Source: Coprinopsis marcescibilis
Lineage: Eukaryota > Basidiomycota > Agaricomycetes > Agaricales > Psathyrellaceae
DNA: 64,000 nucleotides
Assembly (NCBI GenBank): GCA_004369085.1
Contig: ML210146.1
Coordinates: forward strand, 620,001-684,000
Reading direction: 5' to 3'
Shown here: in pieces, positions 38,526 to 48,819 of the stretch
Numbering within the stretch: position 1 is the first letter of the stretch
Layout: every line of letters starts with the position of its first letter
Translations under genes and position numbers: made by a program
The notes under the pieces: generated by a model
The model's database searches: none
What the model was told of the DNA's origin: nothing
The model's input: only the letters and a program-made list of their open reading frames with translations

Positions 38526-40542
38526 ATGCAACGACGCAAGCGCATGCCCGCTTCTCTGCTTATCCAAGCCCCACAGCCATCCTCTCAAATAGCCCTCATC
38601 CAGGATGACGAGCAGCAGCCGTCTCCCCTTTCAGAAGAGTCCCGTCCCGTCTCCAGGGCTGGTTCAATGCGCAACGCCAAGCAGCTCGCTATCAGCATCC
38701 CCTCGCCCCCGCCCTCCCTCGACCAGCCCACTCCGCCCCCGCCCTACAGCGCCCGCCCCCGCCGTCCCTCGGTCGTCTCCCTCCCCGCCGTCAGTCTCAC
38801 AGACTCGCTGCTCCACCGCAAGGACGAGGACGGCGGTGGGGATGCTGTTCCCTACTCCAACGGCCCAGTCCAGATCATCCCTGGCATCTGGATAGGCTCA
38901 GAGGACAATGCCCGCGATTGGAAGGGGCTTCTCGAGCGTGGAATACGCTCCATTCTCAACGTCGCAAAAGAGGTCTCGTCCCCCTTTGACGCTGCAGCCA
39001 GGTCGCTCAGGCCGGTGTCCTCGACTCCAAACTTTCGCAAGTCTTCCGAGGATTCTACGTATTATCCCCCTCATCTGCCAAGTGGCCGGCCAGCAATGCA
39101 CTATCTCAAGCTCCAGTGGTCACATGGCCAGCAGGATCTCGTCAACAACGGCTTCCAGGCTGCCATGTCATTCGTCGACCAATCTCTCACCCGCTCAGAA
39201 GGTGTTCTTGTCCAGTCTGTCTTCCTTCTTGTCTTTTTTTCGATTACTCATCATCCTGCAGCTGCCAGTGTGGTATCTCCAGATCAGCCACGATGGTCAT
39301 CGCTCTCGTCATGCGTGCAGCAGCCGAGAAATCACCCCGAGTCCCACCCGAGGTCTGGGATCTCAAGGGAATGCAGGGTGCTTATTCCTACGTCAAGGAC
39401 AAGAGCCCATGCGTTGGTCCGAACATGTCGTAAGTTTCACCAAGCCCACTTGAAACACGTCTCACACCGTTATTATCAGCCTGATTTACCAGCTCTTGGA
39501 TTACGAGAAAACACTTCGGGGAGATGTCGGCTCAGACTCTGACGATTCGTCAAGAGACGAGGAGGAGTGGTCCCGTCGCCGCCGCGAACTCGAGGACGCA
39601 CCATCACCTGACGATGACGACCTTGAGCAATCCGTCATCATGCAAGAGGCTCGTGCTCTTGACAAGGCTATGGAAGATCGTATCATCGCCCGCAAATCAT
39701 CCGCCTCTTCAATCAACTCTGTTGGTTCCGGTCTCGGAATGGGCCCTGCATGGAAAAGCCGCTATGGTTCCCGCAAGCGCGCCGGATCAATTGCCAGCAA
39801 CAAGACCAACACTAGCATTCTCAGTGAGGACCTTGTCGAAGAAGACGAGGAGGAAGCTCTCCTCGGAATCGGTGGCGGATTTGACTCGGCCCGAGAGAGG
39901 CAGGACAGCCAATCGTCCGCATCCCCAGATGACGACGATGCCGAAGAGAGACCAACCTTTTACGCCCCTCTCACAGCCAAGGCTACCACTACCCGTGTCC
40001 CTTCGCCTCCACCGTCTGCGCCCGTTTGGAAAACCGCGTTCCAATCTTTGCCTCCACCCCTGACCGCCGTCCGCTCCACTTTTGATCTACCAAAACCCAA
40101 AAGGCGACGCCCCCTGTCGCTCAGCGTCCTCCCTCCCGTCCCGTCATCACCCATCGTCATCGAACAGGACACCGACCCGAAACCGGTTCCACCCAGGCGC
40201 CGCACCGAATCTGCCAAACCTTTGCCGCCACCACTCCACCTGCGCAACACGCTTTTGCGGCGTGCTTCTACCAATCAAGAAGTTGCGAACCCCCTCCACA
40301 CACCTTCCCAAACCCTCTTTGTTTTCCCTCCTTCTCCCACCCTGACTACCCGGACTCCTTCGGCCATGACTTTGGAAGCAGTCACTGGCTCCGTACCCTT
40401 CCCAGTGGTAACCACACCTCGCATATCCACCTTTCGCCAAAAAGGTGGTCGGACACGATCGTTTATCGGGCTCACATCACCACCAACCCCAACCGTCGGT
40501 TTCTCAAGGGTGGATGCTCGCGGATTCTTTGGAATGCAGTAA
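38526..40542 (+). CDS. Dual-specificity protein phosphatase (MAPK-phosphatase-like)
   Basis: Exons 38526-39214, 39262-39429 and 39480-40542 give 639 aa. Seen: a Pro/Ser-rich N-terminus and the DSP domain start QIIPGIWIGSEDNARDW. RSILNVAKEV follows, then the P-loop HCQCGISRSATM (nucleophile Cys at about residue 231, Arg at 237, fitting HCx5R). After it come MQGAYSYVKDKSPCVGPNMS and LIYQLLDYE. About 300 residues of acidic, Ser- and Pro-rich low-complexity tail follow. The intron at 39215-39261 splits the His codon of the P-loop. Known: such enzymes dephosphorylate Tyr and Thr of MAP kinases (Msg5, Pmp1, Rok1). The specific target cannot be told from sequence. Confidence 0.88.
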
Positions 40543-40764
40543 CTATGGCTTTCCGTGCTTTCTTATTATTATTATTCATCGCACGCAGAACACTCTATCT
40601 TTCTCAATTGACATTCACTGGACTGGACTTCATTGCACTGTCGATTCTTGTGTATTTTTCTTTGTACCATTAGATATTCGTCGTTCTTGGGAGGCTATAC
40701 TAGGCCAGCGCTCTGTTATGTTATGTGTCTGTATTGTATCATTTGACAATAGAAAACATTTGTA

Positions 40765-42018
40765 CTATCCGAATACACGCCCCACCCCGCGTTTGACGGC
40801 GGATGTTAGCAGCTGCCCTCCGATTCCGCCAATTCCCCATGAACCGCCAACAACGCTGTCTGCCCATTTTTGCTTTGCGTCTCGGTCACTAACGGGCCCC
40901 TGTTAGCACAAACTGGGGGGATGATGAACCTGAAGCACGTACGCATAGGTGAAACCAACCACGTTCGTGACGTTGAACACAAGCGCGAGGATCACGATCG
41001 GGATAAAGCTGGCGTTTTGTCAGAAAGTACCTATCATCACGGAAAAAGAACATACGCAAAGCCTAGTTTGAGGATCGAAACGATCAATAGTGCTGCCCAA
41101 AGCAGTGGGAAGACGTAGAGTGCAATCTAAAACGACTTTAGACGACTGTATGGACCAGTTCAGTAGCACAAACCCAAAACATCCTAAAGAAGAATTTAGT
41201 ATGCTGATGATAGTGGAGCAGAACTAGACGTACTTGGAGTCTACTGGGTTCGGAGGCCTTGAAGGCTGGGAGCATAGTTAGTTACGCGTTTCAGGTCAGG
41301 TGGAGCCATATACATCTCTGCTTTCAAATACCCAGTAGCTTTCTCCATCTTCGTCCACCTGGCGAAATGATAGGTTGATGGATGTCGCGACGTTGCTGTT
41401 CAAGACGTACCTGGTTCCAAAACCGGAGTCCTACAAGCGTTCTGCCGGCCACGTTCTGAAATGGATGGTCAAGGTTGACTGGGGTGCTCAAGATGCTATG
41501 CTTACTCTGCAGTTCCAAAAGTCCATGGCCAACAGCACGACCACGGTAACCGTCTGGTAATTGGATTCGGTCATCGGGATTGACACGGAACGTCGCAGGA
41601 CGTACCGAAAGGACATAGTTGTCCGTAAACCATCCACATAGGATGTATACTAGTATTGCAGTGACCCTGAAGAAGAAGAGGAAGAAGAGGGCGAGAGGGT
41701 GTGCAGACTTTTGTGATTGAGCATATGATCCAATTTGTGGCGTGCGCTTAATTTACCTGTCGGAATATTCCAGCTATGCCTGTAGGGGATCTGGGTGAGC
41801 ATTCACGGGAAGAGCACGAGTGGGACTTGCAACTTGCCTGATTCTGCATCCCCCTCCGTCGTGGCCATTCGCTGCTGCGGCGCATCGCCGGTTCTCGGTG
41901 TGAGCACGACGGGCTCTGGTCGCGGTTGCTGGGACCGACGGTCAAGTTCAATGTTGCCCGCAGGCACCAAGCCATCGTCCGGCTCGATAGTGGCCAGCAA
42001 AGGCTGAGCAACGCTCAT
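40765..42018 (-). CDS. TVP23: Tvp23, Golgi membrane protein
   Basis: Eleven exons, complement of 40765-40888, 40943-41008, 41056-41126, 41174-41183, 41234-41265, 41314-41358, 41411-41455, 41506-41553, 41606-41707, 41757-41779 and 41838-42018, give 248 aa. Seen: a polar N-terminus, then the Tvp23/FAM18 core with [90 protein letters not shown] and [19 protein letters not shown]. Known: Tvp23 works with Yip4/Yip5 in Golgi and endosome membrane traffic. The gene has one 10-nt exon (41174-41183) and a GC-AG first intron (41780-41837). Most other exons are under 105 nt. Confidence 0.93.
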
Positions 42019-42211
42019 GATGAACGCGACTGGCAAGTTTATGGAAGGCCGGCGATGCTTGGCTGAGCGAGCAACGTCAGTGCGATCAAGCTGTGCGAAC
42101 CTCCTTCCTAATTCGTTCTCTGCAAGTTGTGTGCGGGGGGCCCGGGTCATGGACTTCAATTATGGCTTGCTCGGAGCTTGCTCTTTCGTTCCATGCCACC
42201 ATCTCTGCGGG

Positions 42212-43834
42212 ATGAACAGCGAGCAGACTCCACTCCTCCAGCCTACTGCCCCTCGTCACATTGGACTGGCCGATCCTGTGACGTCCACGAGTTATCCATC
42301 TTTGGCTGACGGTCTCTCCAGGATCTCGACAGTTCCGATCGGCTTGCTTTCGGTAGAGTTGCTCGCGCTTCCGGTGGAAGAGTCCGCGAATGTGCCAGAC
42401 TCGCTGAAACCTGACGTTCGGGTTGCGTATAGCCTCGCCTTGCTCCTCCATCTCAGAGCCGCGCGGTTAGAGTCGCAAGCGGGCGAGCAGGACGTGTATT
42501 CCCGATGGAGCCATAAAGTCACTTGCGAAAGCGAGGTAGAGTCTTTGGATCGGCATCTGCAAAACATTTGGAATGCCTTTCTCGCGAATTATCAAAGTGA
42601 GGAAGATATAGACTGTGTCCTCTGGTCCAGCTTTCCAGCGGCGAATGCTAAACGAGGCAAGTTCATGCCTCGTTGTTTGTTCGAGTACAACGCCTGACTT
42701 GATGCATGCAGTGGTCGACTTTTTGGTCAAGCCTGATGCACCGGCTGTGCTTTCGACCCATCCCGTAGTAGAAGCTGCACTCGACCGAAGGTGGAAACAG
42801 GGCAAATTCTATTCAAAGGCCCAGCACCCGATCCCTAGCTTTGTGAGACGTGTAGAAGCAAAGCTTGCAACACCATGGTATGTCTTGCGTCCACCGAATG
42901 GGAAACGTGCTCAATTCTCGCTAGGGCCCTGCACTTTTTGACCATGGCGTCGCATTTCGTATATTTCATTCTTCTCGCTCATTATTTGCTTCATCCACCC
43001 GACAGGGTGACCACTCAACTCAATCTTATCCACGGGGGCAGACATCTCGCCTTGCTCATCTTCTTGGTCGCGAGTGTGGTATCTAGGCGTTCTGCGGACA
43101 GACCGCTTGCTGTCGTGACGCTCCTGATTTTCTCATTCGCGTTGCCGCAAATTCCCCAACCAGGCGACGGTTACTTTGAACTGTTGCTCTTCATTACGGG
43201 GATCTATATCTTCCGCTTCCATCTTCCCAAGGTACCAAGCCTCGCTCTCATCACACCATCTTCTCGGACCCTCCCGCTGGCCATTTTCATGCTAAGAAAT
43301 ATGGACAACACAGTCCATTCCTGGGTTTTCTACGGACCTGCACTCTTTGTTTCAGTGATCCTGTTCTCGTATTCCATGGATCAAGATACCTATTTTCCCA
43401 TCCCTTCCATTCCTTCCGCCAATACCCCTTTACTTGCATACCCACCAGCCCCTTCGCAGACGCGTTACGCGTTTTTCACGATTGCAACCCTTACCCTTTT
43501 GATATTGATATTCAACATCTTTATATCTACAGTTATCGTCTCCGTCTCCAACAGTCCACCGGCTACAACAGGCGGATGGGACCGCTTTGGCCCAGCTATT
43601 GGACGAGAGGCTAGAGTCCTTGCGTATTCAGCGTGTGCACAGTTTGACGATACTTACGTCTTCCCTCCGCCCTTTAACGTTTTTTACATCACCTTGGTTG
43701 CACCTTTCGAGTACGCTTCCCGAGTCTTTGGGCTCAGTGAACGCTACGATCGCGTAATTCGCGTTTATGTATGGAGAGTAACCGTTCTCCCTTTTCTGTT
43801 TCCAGTCTATCTTATTTCCAAGTTGCTATTGTAG
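42212..43834 (+). CDS. Multi-pass membrane protein of unknown function
   Basis: Exons 42212-42656, 42712-42877 and 42925-43834 give 506 aa. I do not recognise the family. Seen: a soluble N-terminal half starting MNSEQTPLLQP, with regular helices (RVAYSLALLLHLRAARLESQ) and EAALDRRWKQGKFYSKAQ. A membrane half has about six hydrophobic segments (for example FVYFILLAHYLL, LALLIFLVASVVS, ELLLFITGIYIF, ATLTLLILIFNIFISTVIV). A C-terminal region with FNVFYITLVAPFEYASRVFG ends in a last hydrophobic stretch. Intron 42657-42711 is GC-AG; with that splice the reading frame continues as AKRVVDFLVKP. It shares a 193-bp divergent region with Tvp23. Function is not inferred. Confidence 0.72.
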
Positions 43835-44059
43835 TCTATAGATAATACGGATGAATATTATATGCTCGGAAGTATTGATGACATGTGTTGTCTGTTGAAA
43901 CAGAGACAGGACCGCATCAATTCGCACAGGCGTTGGCGACCATGTCGACCGAACTCGCCAACTCTCAACCTCGAACCACGACCTCTCTGCTAGCGATTCT
44001 TCTTCTTCCTTCTTCCACCCTTCTTGATTCTTGGTCGCTGGAAGATCATTCTCTTGGAT

Positions 44060-45215
44060 ATGGCTTCCCCTTCAACCACTGAAGACTCTGGTGCAGCCAG
44101 GCATGTAGAGTTCGAGGCCTCCATCTTTTCAGCGTTAGAATCCAACCTGGCTAGCCCACTCTCTTTGGTTTGTTTGCCTCTGCGCGTTCGTATTCTTCTC
44201 GTGATGAACCTTTGAGCAGAACCTACCTCCCTTTGATGTCAAGTTTGCCCAAGAGAAATCTGCAAGCAGACACGACTCCAAAGTCTCGCACCGCTCCCTT
44301 CACCGCTCTTCTTCTCTCGTTTTCCGCACCCTCCCACCAATTCGCCGGATGCCCTCGCTGCAAGTTCCTTCTTTGACCGATATCACCAACCCGCACCTGT
44401 CCAGCGCGAGACGATCTCTGCACCAAATTTCGGAAACAGAGCCTTCGACCTATAAGCTGAAGCTCCCTTTGACGCTAGTGCACCCCAACAGCCCATATTC
44501 GCCACGACCACAGATGTGGTATGCCGAAGAGAGCGCCGAATCAGACCCACAGCCAGAGAGCGAGGACAAACAGGTCAAAAGCGACAAGAAACCCATCCGG
44601 AAGCACCTATGGACCGCAATCAAATACGCACCCAGGAACATCAAGACTAGATGCCAACGCTTGTTGAACGCAAAGGCAAAGGATACCCTCACAGAACCAC
44701 AGAACGAATCAGCGCCAGACAACAAGGAGCAGCTCGTCGCGTATACCCCTTGCTCCCCGACCGCCTCTTTCATGTCTACAGACACCAATACCCTAGCTGT
44801 CTGGCTTGCAGAACGACAGCGCAGGTTTGCAGAAAGGGACTGCGAGTCGGGCAGGATAATGTCGATAGAGGAGTACGAGCAGGTGGGTAGCTGGGTCAGG
44901 CCCAAGGAGACTACTGCATTCTGCTCTCGAAGCTCGTACCATCACAGTTTTATCGATGGTGATACGAACTCGAGTATCTTCGTGCTGGAGAGCGAGCACG
45001 ATTTGACCTTGTCTCCTGTCGGTGAACATTCGCTTTCGCCAGCTCGGCCACCCTCGCACCACTCGAATCGACCGGCCTTTGGTACCAAGAGAATCTCAGA
45101 AGAGGACAGGCTCTCCAGAATGGTCCACCGGTCCTCGCTACGCTCTTATATTGCCGAACGGTCCATGAGCATCACCAACGCTCATCAGACGATCCCAGTA
45201 AACGCCGCAACATGA
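44060..45215 (+). CDS. Hypothetical protein, Ser-rich and basic, unknown function
   Basis: Exons 44060-44167 and 44220-45215 give 367 aa. I do not recognise it. Seen: a short acidic N-terminus (MASPSTTEDSGAARHVEFEA) and a basic, Ser-rich middle. The best conserved-looking stretch is TLAVWLAERQRRFAERDCE followed by GRIMSIEEYEQVGSWVRP; the tail is Ser/Arg-rich. The upstream exon is proposed because a GT-AG intron of 52 nt joins it in frame to an open stretch preceding the internal Met at 44349. If that is wrong, translation would start there. A regulatory or scaffold role is only a guess and is not claimed. Confidence 0.6.
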
Positions 45216-45517
45216 TCTTAATAACTGTACTGCAGCCCTAGTCGTAATCCATATAATATACATATTTACCTTGATCAATGTGAGCGCGGGTTAGGGGCTT
45301 TCGGAAATTGCCGGCTCAACAGGGGTTTATTGTGCCCAATCAGGGGGATTCTTGTTCTTGGAAGTAACAGTTCGAAAACAAGGTCAGTGCTATAAACAAT
45401 GGCGAGATGACCTACAATGGCCGTCGCTATGTCTACGCTACCACCTTTGCATACTTATAACTGCCCTCTAGAAATGTCTGGTCCAGATTTCTCATTCTGT
45501 CTCCACAAGCCGCCTCG
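45216..45517. other. Short intergenic region
   Basis: This is 302 bp between two tandem genes; no feature was seen beyond A/T-rich sequence near 45250 that may be a 3' end. Confidence 0.5.
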
Positions 45518-47613
45518 ATGGCAGCCAACACGATCGCCCCAGTCGCGGGTCCATCGACCCACTCTGACTTTTCTCGCCTCAGAGCTCTAGCGAAAACTCT
45601 ACCTCAAACTCCATTTTTCCGTGCTCTTACAGACCCTTTTGAACCGACTGCGTCTGATGAGCTTCAACCATTGCCCAACGCCCCTCCGATGCGACCAGAA
45701 AGGACCACTTTTGTGATGAACGTGGCTGCTGGATCAGAGAACGCGGTCCGTTTCGCTCGCCCTCTTTGGACACCTACCGGGCATTGGAGCTGGGCCAACG
45801 GTCTCCCCATTACGAATTCACGCCGTGTTTTTACGAGACCCCGTACGTGCAACACCCTTGTTCTCTTTCCGAGGCAGGTTTAACGGTGCTTTAGGTCTCG
45901 ATCATGAGCAAGCCCAGACGTGGTTCGGTGTTGGATTGATGGGAAGGGAGACGGTAAAGTTTATCTGCAAAACGTACGCAGCCAGTTCAGCATCTCTCGA
46001 TCGCTTTGCTGACGATCACAACTCCCAGTTGGCCTCTTAAAAATCTCGGACTCCGGCAGTTCGTCTCGGAAACGACGCTTCACAAGACCTCACTCTATCC
46101 TCTCCATGGGAGCTCGATTATGCGCATCATTGGTATCTACGACGGACCGCATGAGGCGAACGTTGTGATGGAACTCCCTCATCCAGAGTTCTGGCTCGCT
46201 GCATCCCCTGACATGCCCGAAGTTCTGAAGGTCCGCTGCATTCGAGCCTACGAGCAGCTCCATGCCCGTGGCATCCTTCACGGCAGCGCGTCCCTGGACA
46301 GTATGGTGATTACGGGTGACTGTCGCGTAATTCTCACAGACTTTGAGTATTCCAGGGCTTTGGTTCCGGTCGAAGGGATGTTTACCGAAAGGGCATTGGA
46401 GAAAGAGCTGCTCAGGGAGATGCGAAAGGTTAAATGCCTGTTGAACTATCAAAACTCGAGGGAGTTGGAGGTGGAGAAGTGGAATGCGCATGCCGACAGG
46501 GTCAATCACAACCTTGAAGAGAAATTCGAAGGCGACATGCTGGACCGTTACGTGCCTGAATACAAGGAGATACCCGAGGAAGACATGGCAGACCCACCGA
46601 TACACATTGCCAAATCCAACTGGATCCCCGACCCCAACCATCAACCGTTCAGATTCATTGTTCCTGGGACGACACCAGGCGACTACACCGAAGCTACCAA
46701 AAGGTTTATCGTAAATTTAAAGAAACTTGAGGTCGAAGGCGATGACGGGCCCCCGCTTCAATCGCCCACCTTCATCGACAAGGAGGCTTTGCGAGAAGGA
46801 AAAGGCGTCCAAGCCTCTTTGGGCAAGCGAAAGCATCAAGAAGAGGCTGAAAGCTCGAGTGCTCCGGCTAAGCGACTTCGACTTCGCTCGACTCCATCCA
46901 GGACTGGTGAAGTTAGAAGTATTCTCAAAGTCAAGATGGCTACAATTCCTCGTAGGTATCTATCTGAAATAGGTCGTGGATGCCATAATGACCTTTTTAT
47001 TTCTTACAGCCGGTACTGTCGACGACGAAAACCCCTTTGTAAGTCTTGTCCATTTTCTCAATTGAATGTTGCTCACCAGTCCTTTGTGCAGGCGTGGGAC
47101 AAGCAACCTAAGCAACTTACACGCGAATGGTCGAGACAAGTTCCATATCATCTTACGGATAGACAACGGAGGATAAGGAAGAACCTGAAGCGTATCGAAG
47201 CATGTTACGGGAAAGGTGTTCGCAGAAGGAGATCCTTGGGAGACGTCGTGAAAGATGAAACGCTGGACGACAATATTTCTGTCGAGGCGGGAGCTGGTCC
47301 TTCGGCCAATACGAGAATAAAGATCAGCAGTGCGCCTGAGACCCATGTTGTCAAGGAATCGGACCAGGCAAAGCTGACCGACTTTGACAATATGCACAAA
47401 CAGAAGCGAGTACTCCCGAAGATTCGCATCGAGCAGAGCATCAAGAATAGGCTCAGGTCAGGGACGACGAGCTCATCCAGTACAGACTGTATCCCCAGTT
47501 CATCTCCTCCTCCCGATTTGAATACCTATTTCGAGGACTCGGGTTACCGCTGGGCTGGTATCCCATCTGTGTTCAGTTCGGCTTATCGTTTTGCAACCAG
47601 TCTACTTTATTGA
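45518..47613 (+). CDS. Degenerate protein-kinase-like (pseudokinase) protein
   Basis: Exons 45518-45842, 45895-45973, 46029-46951, 47010-47038 and 47092-47613 give 625 aa. Seen: a kinase-like core. VKFICKTW may hold the beta-3 Lys (about residue 134), and ANVVMELPHPEFW resembles a hinge. Then comes YEQLHARGILHGSASLD, where the catalytic HxD reads HGS (219-221) and the following Asn is missing. The DFG position reads DFE (239-241) in VILTDFEYSRAL. A charged linker follows, then a likely nuclear signal (SAPAKRLRLRS) and a basic C-terminal region. Known: loss of the catalytic Asp and the DFG Gly normally abolishes phosphotransfer. It resembles expanded kinase-like families of mushrooms, but I cannot name one. 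Exon 4 is 29 nt. Confidence 0.72.
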
Positions 47614-48819
47614 CGATTCCTTTCTGATTTTGAACATTCTCCCAAATCTGTACTAATTGTAAATGTAATTGTAATCACAGACTGTCTACACTCGCATCGC
47701 TTTCTGGTACTACTCTTGTTATGTATCGTTCTTGGCTATAATACCGAGTGTATCTGGGACTCGTGCGTAAAGTATCCTGATAAACCGATATGCGACTGTC
47801 TTCTGGACGTAGCACGTATCATCAGCTGGAAAGGCCCGACGCTATTACCCCCAGGCGGCATCCGACTATCCGAATTAGACATCAAACCCAAGTTGGCCAA
47901 GCCGTTGTCAATCAGCGTCCGTCAAGGAACAAGCAAGGTTTGGAGGCTTCAAAAAAGGCTCTAGAGTACCGCACAATTGATGGTTTGGCCAGCCAGCTTC
48001 GGTGAGGTGCCCAAGCTTAAAAGCAGCGGCATCCTTGCCTCGTGGTGGGTAACATACCGAGAGGCTTGGTTTTTATATAACGCTTTGTGTGGGTTTCATT
48101 AAGGTCCTACACAATGATAATGGTTCTTTTCAGTACCTAGGTGAGGGCGCGAGCCATATCGGGGGCTCTAACCACTTGCGTGCACATCTAGGCAGCTCTA
48201 GACGTAGGCATACGACTCAACGTAAATGAGCATTGTTCCGCAAACACTGCAGTGGGCAACCCTACCCATCGTATCAATTGACGCGCAAGTTCATACAGAA
48301 GAAATTCACTCCAGTTGGCTGTATTCGTAACGGTAACGACTACTGAGATTTCATAGTGCATTCCATGTGCTCCCGTCTAAAATAGGAATACGAATCATTA
48401 TCCGAAGCCCAGAAGCTCAAAGCTTACAGTCTCCGAATCTGGACTGACAATGCGCCACGAGGATTTTCGTTAACGGATGGAGCGGACAACAACATTCACA
48501 CTGTTACGAAGATGAGCCTTGCTACTCCTCCGCGTGCCACTGTGACATCTTTACAGGAGCTTTCACTCCCCCATCCCCATTATGAAGAATCAAGGTGAGA
48601 ATAGAAGCCTCAGTGATAAATGATGTTCACGAGGTGGCCAGTAGCCAGAAGTATCAGGAGACCGATAACTACAACCTCAGAGGAAGTTAATCAGCGCACC
48701 ACATTGCATCTTTATTATTGGTCGGCTCTTGTAATGAACCGAGAAGAAGCAGACCTAGATAAACCTAAAAGCTCCTAAACCTGTCTACCGACATCTTGTC
48801 TGCTCTCTCCTTTCTTACG
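47614..48819. other. 1.2-kb interval without recognised genes
   Basis: No frame with protein-like features or splice logic was seen, and no tRNA or clear repeat. The interval separates two genes of the same strand and is long compared with neighbouring spacers. Confidence 0.5.
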
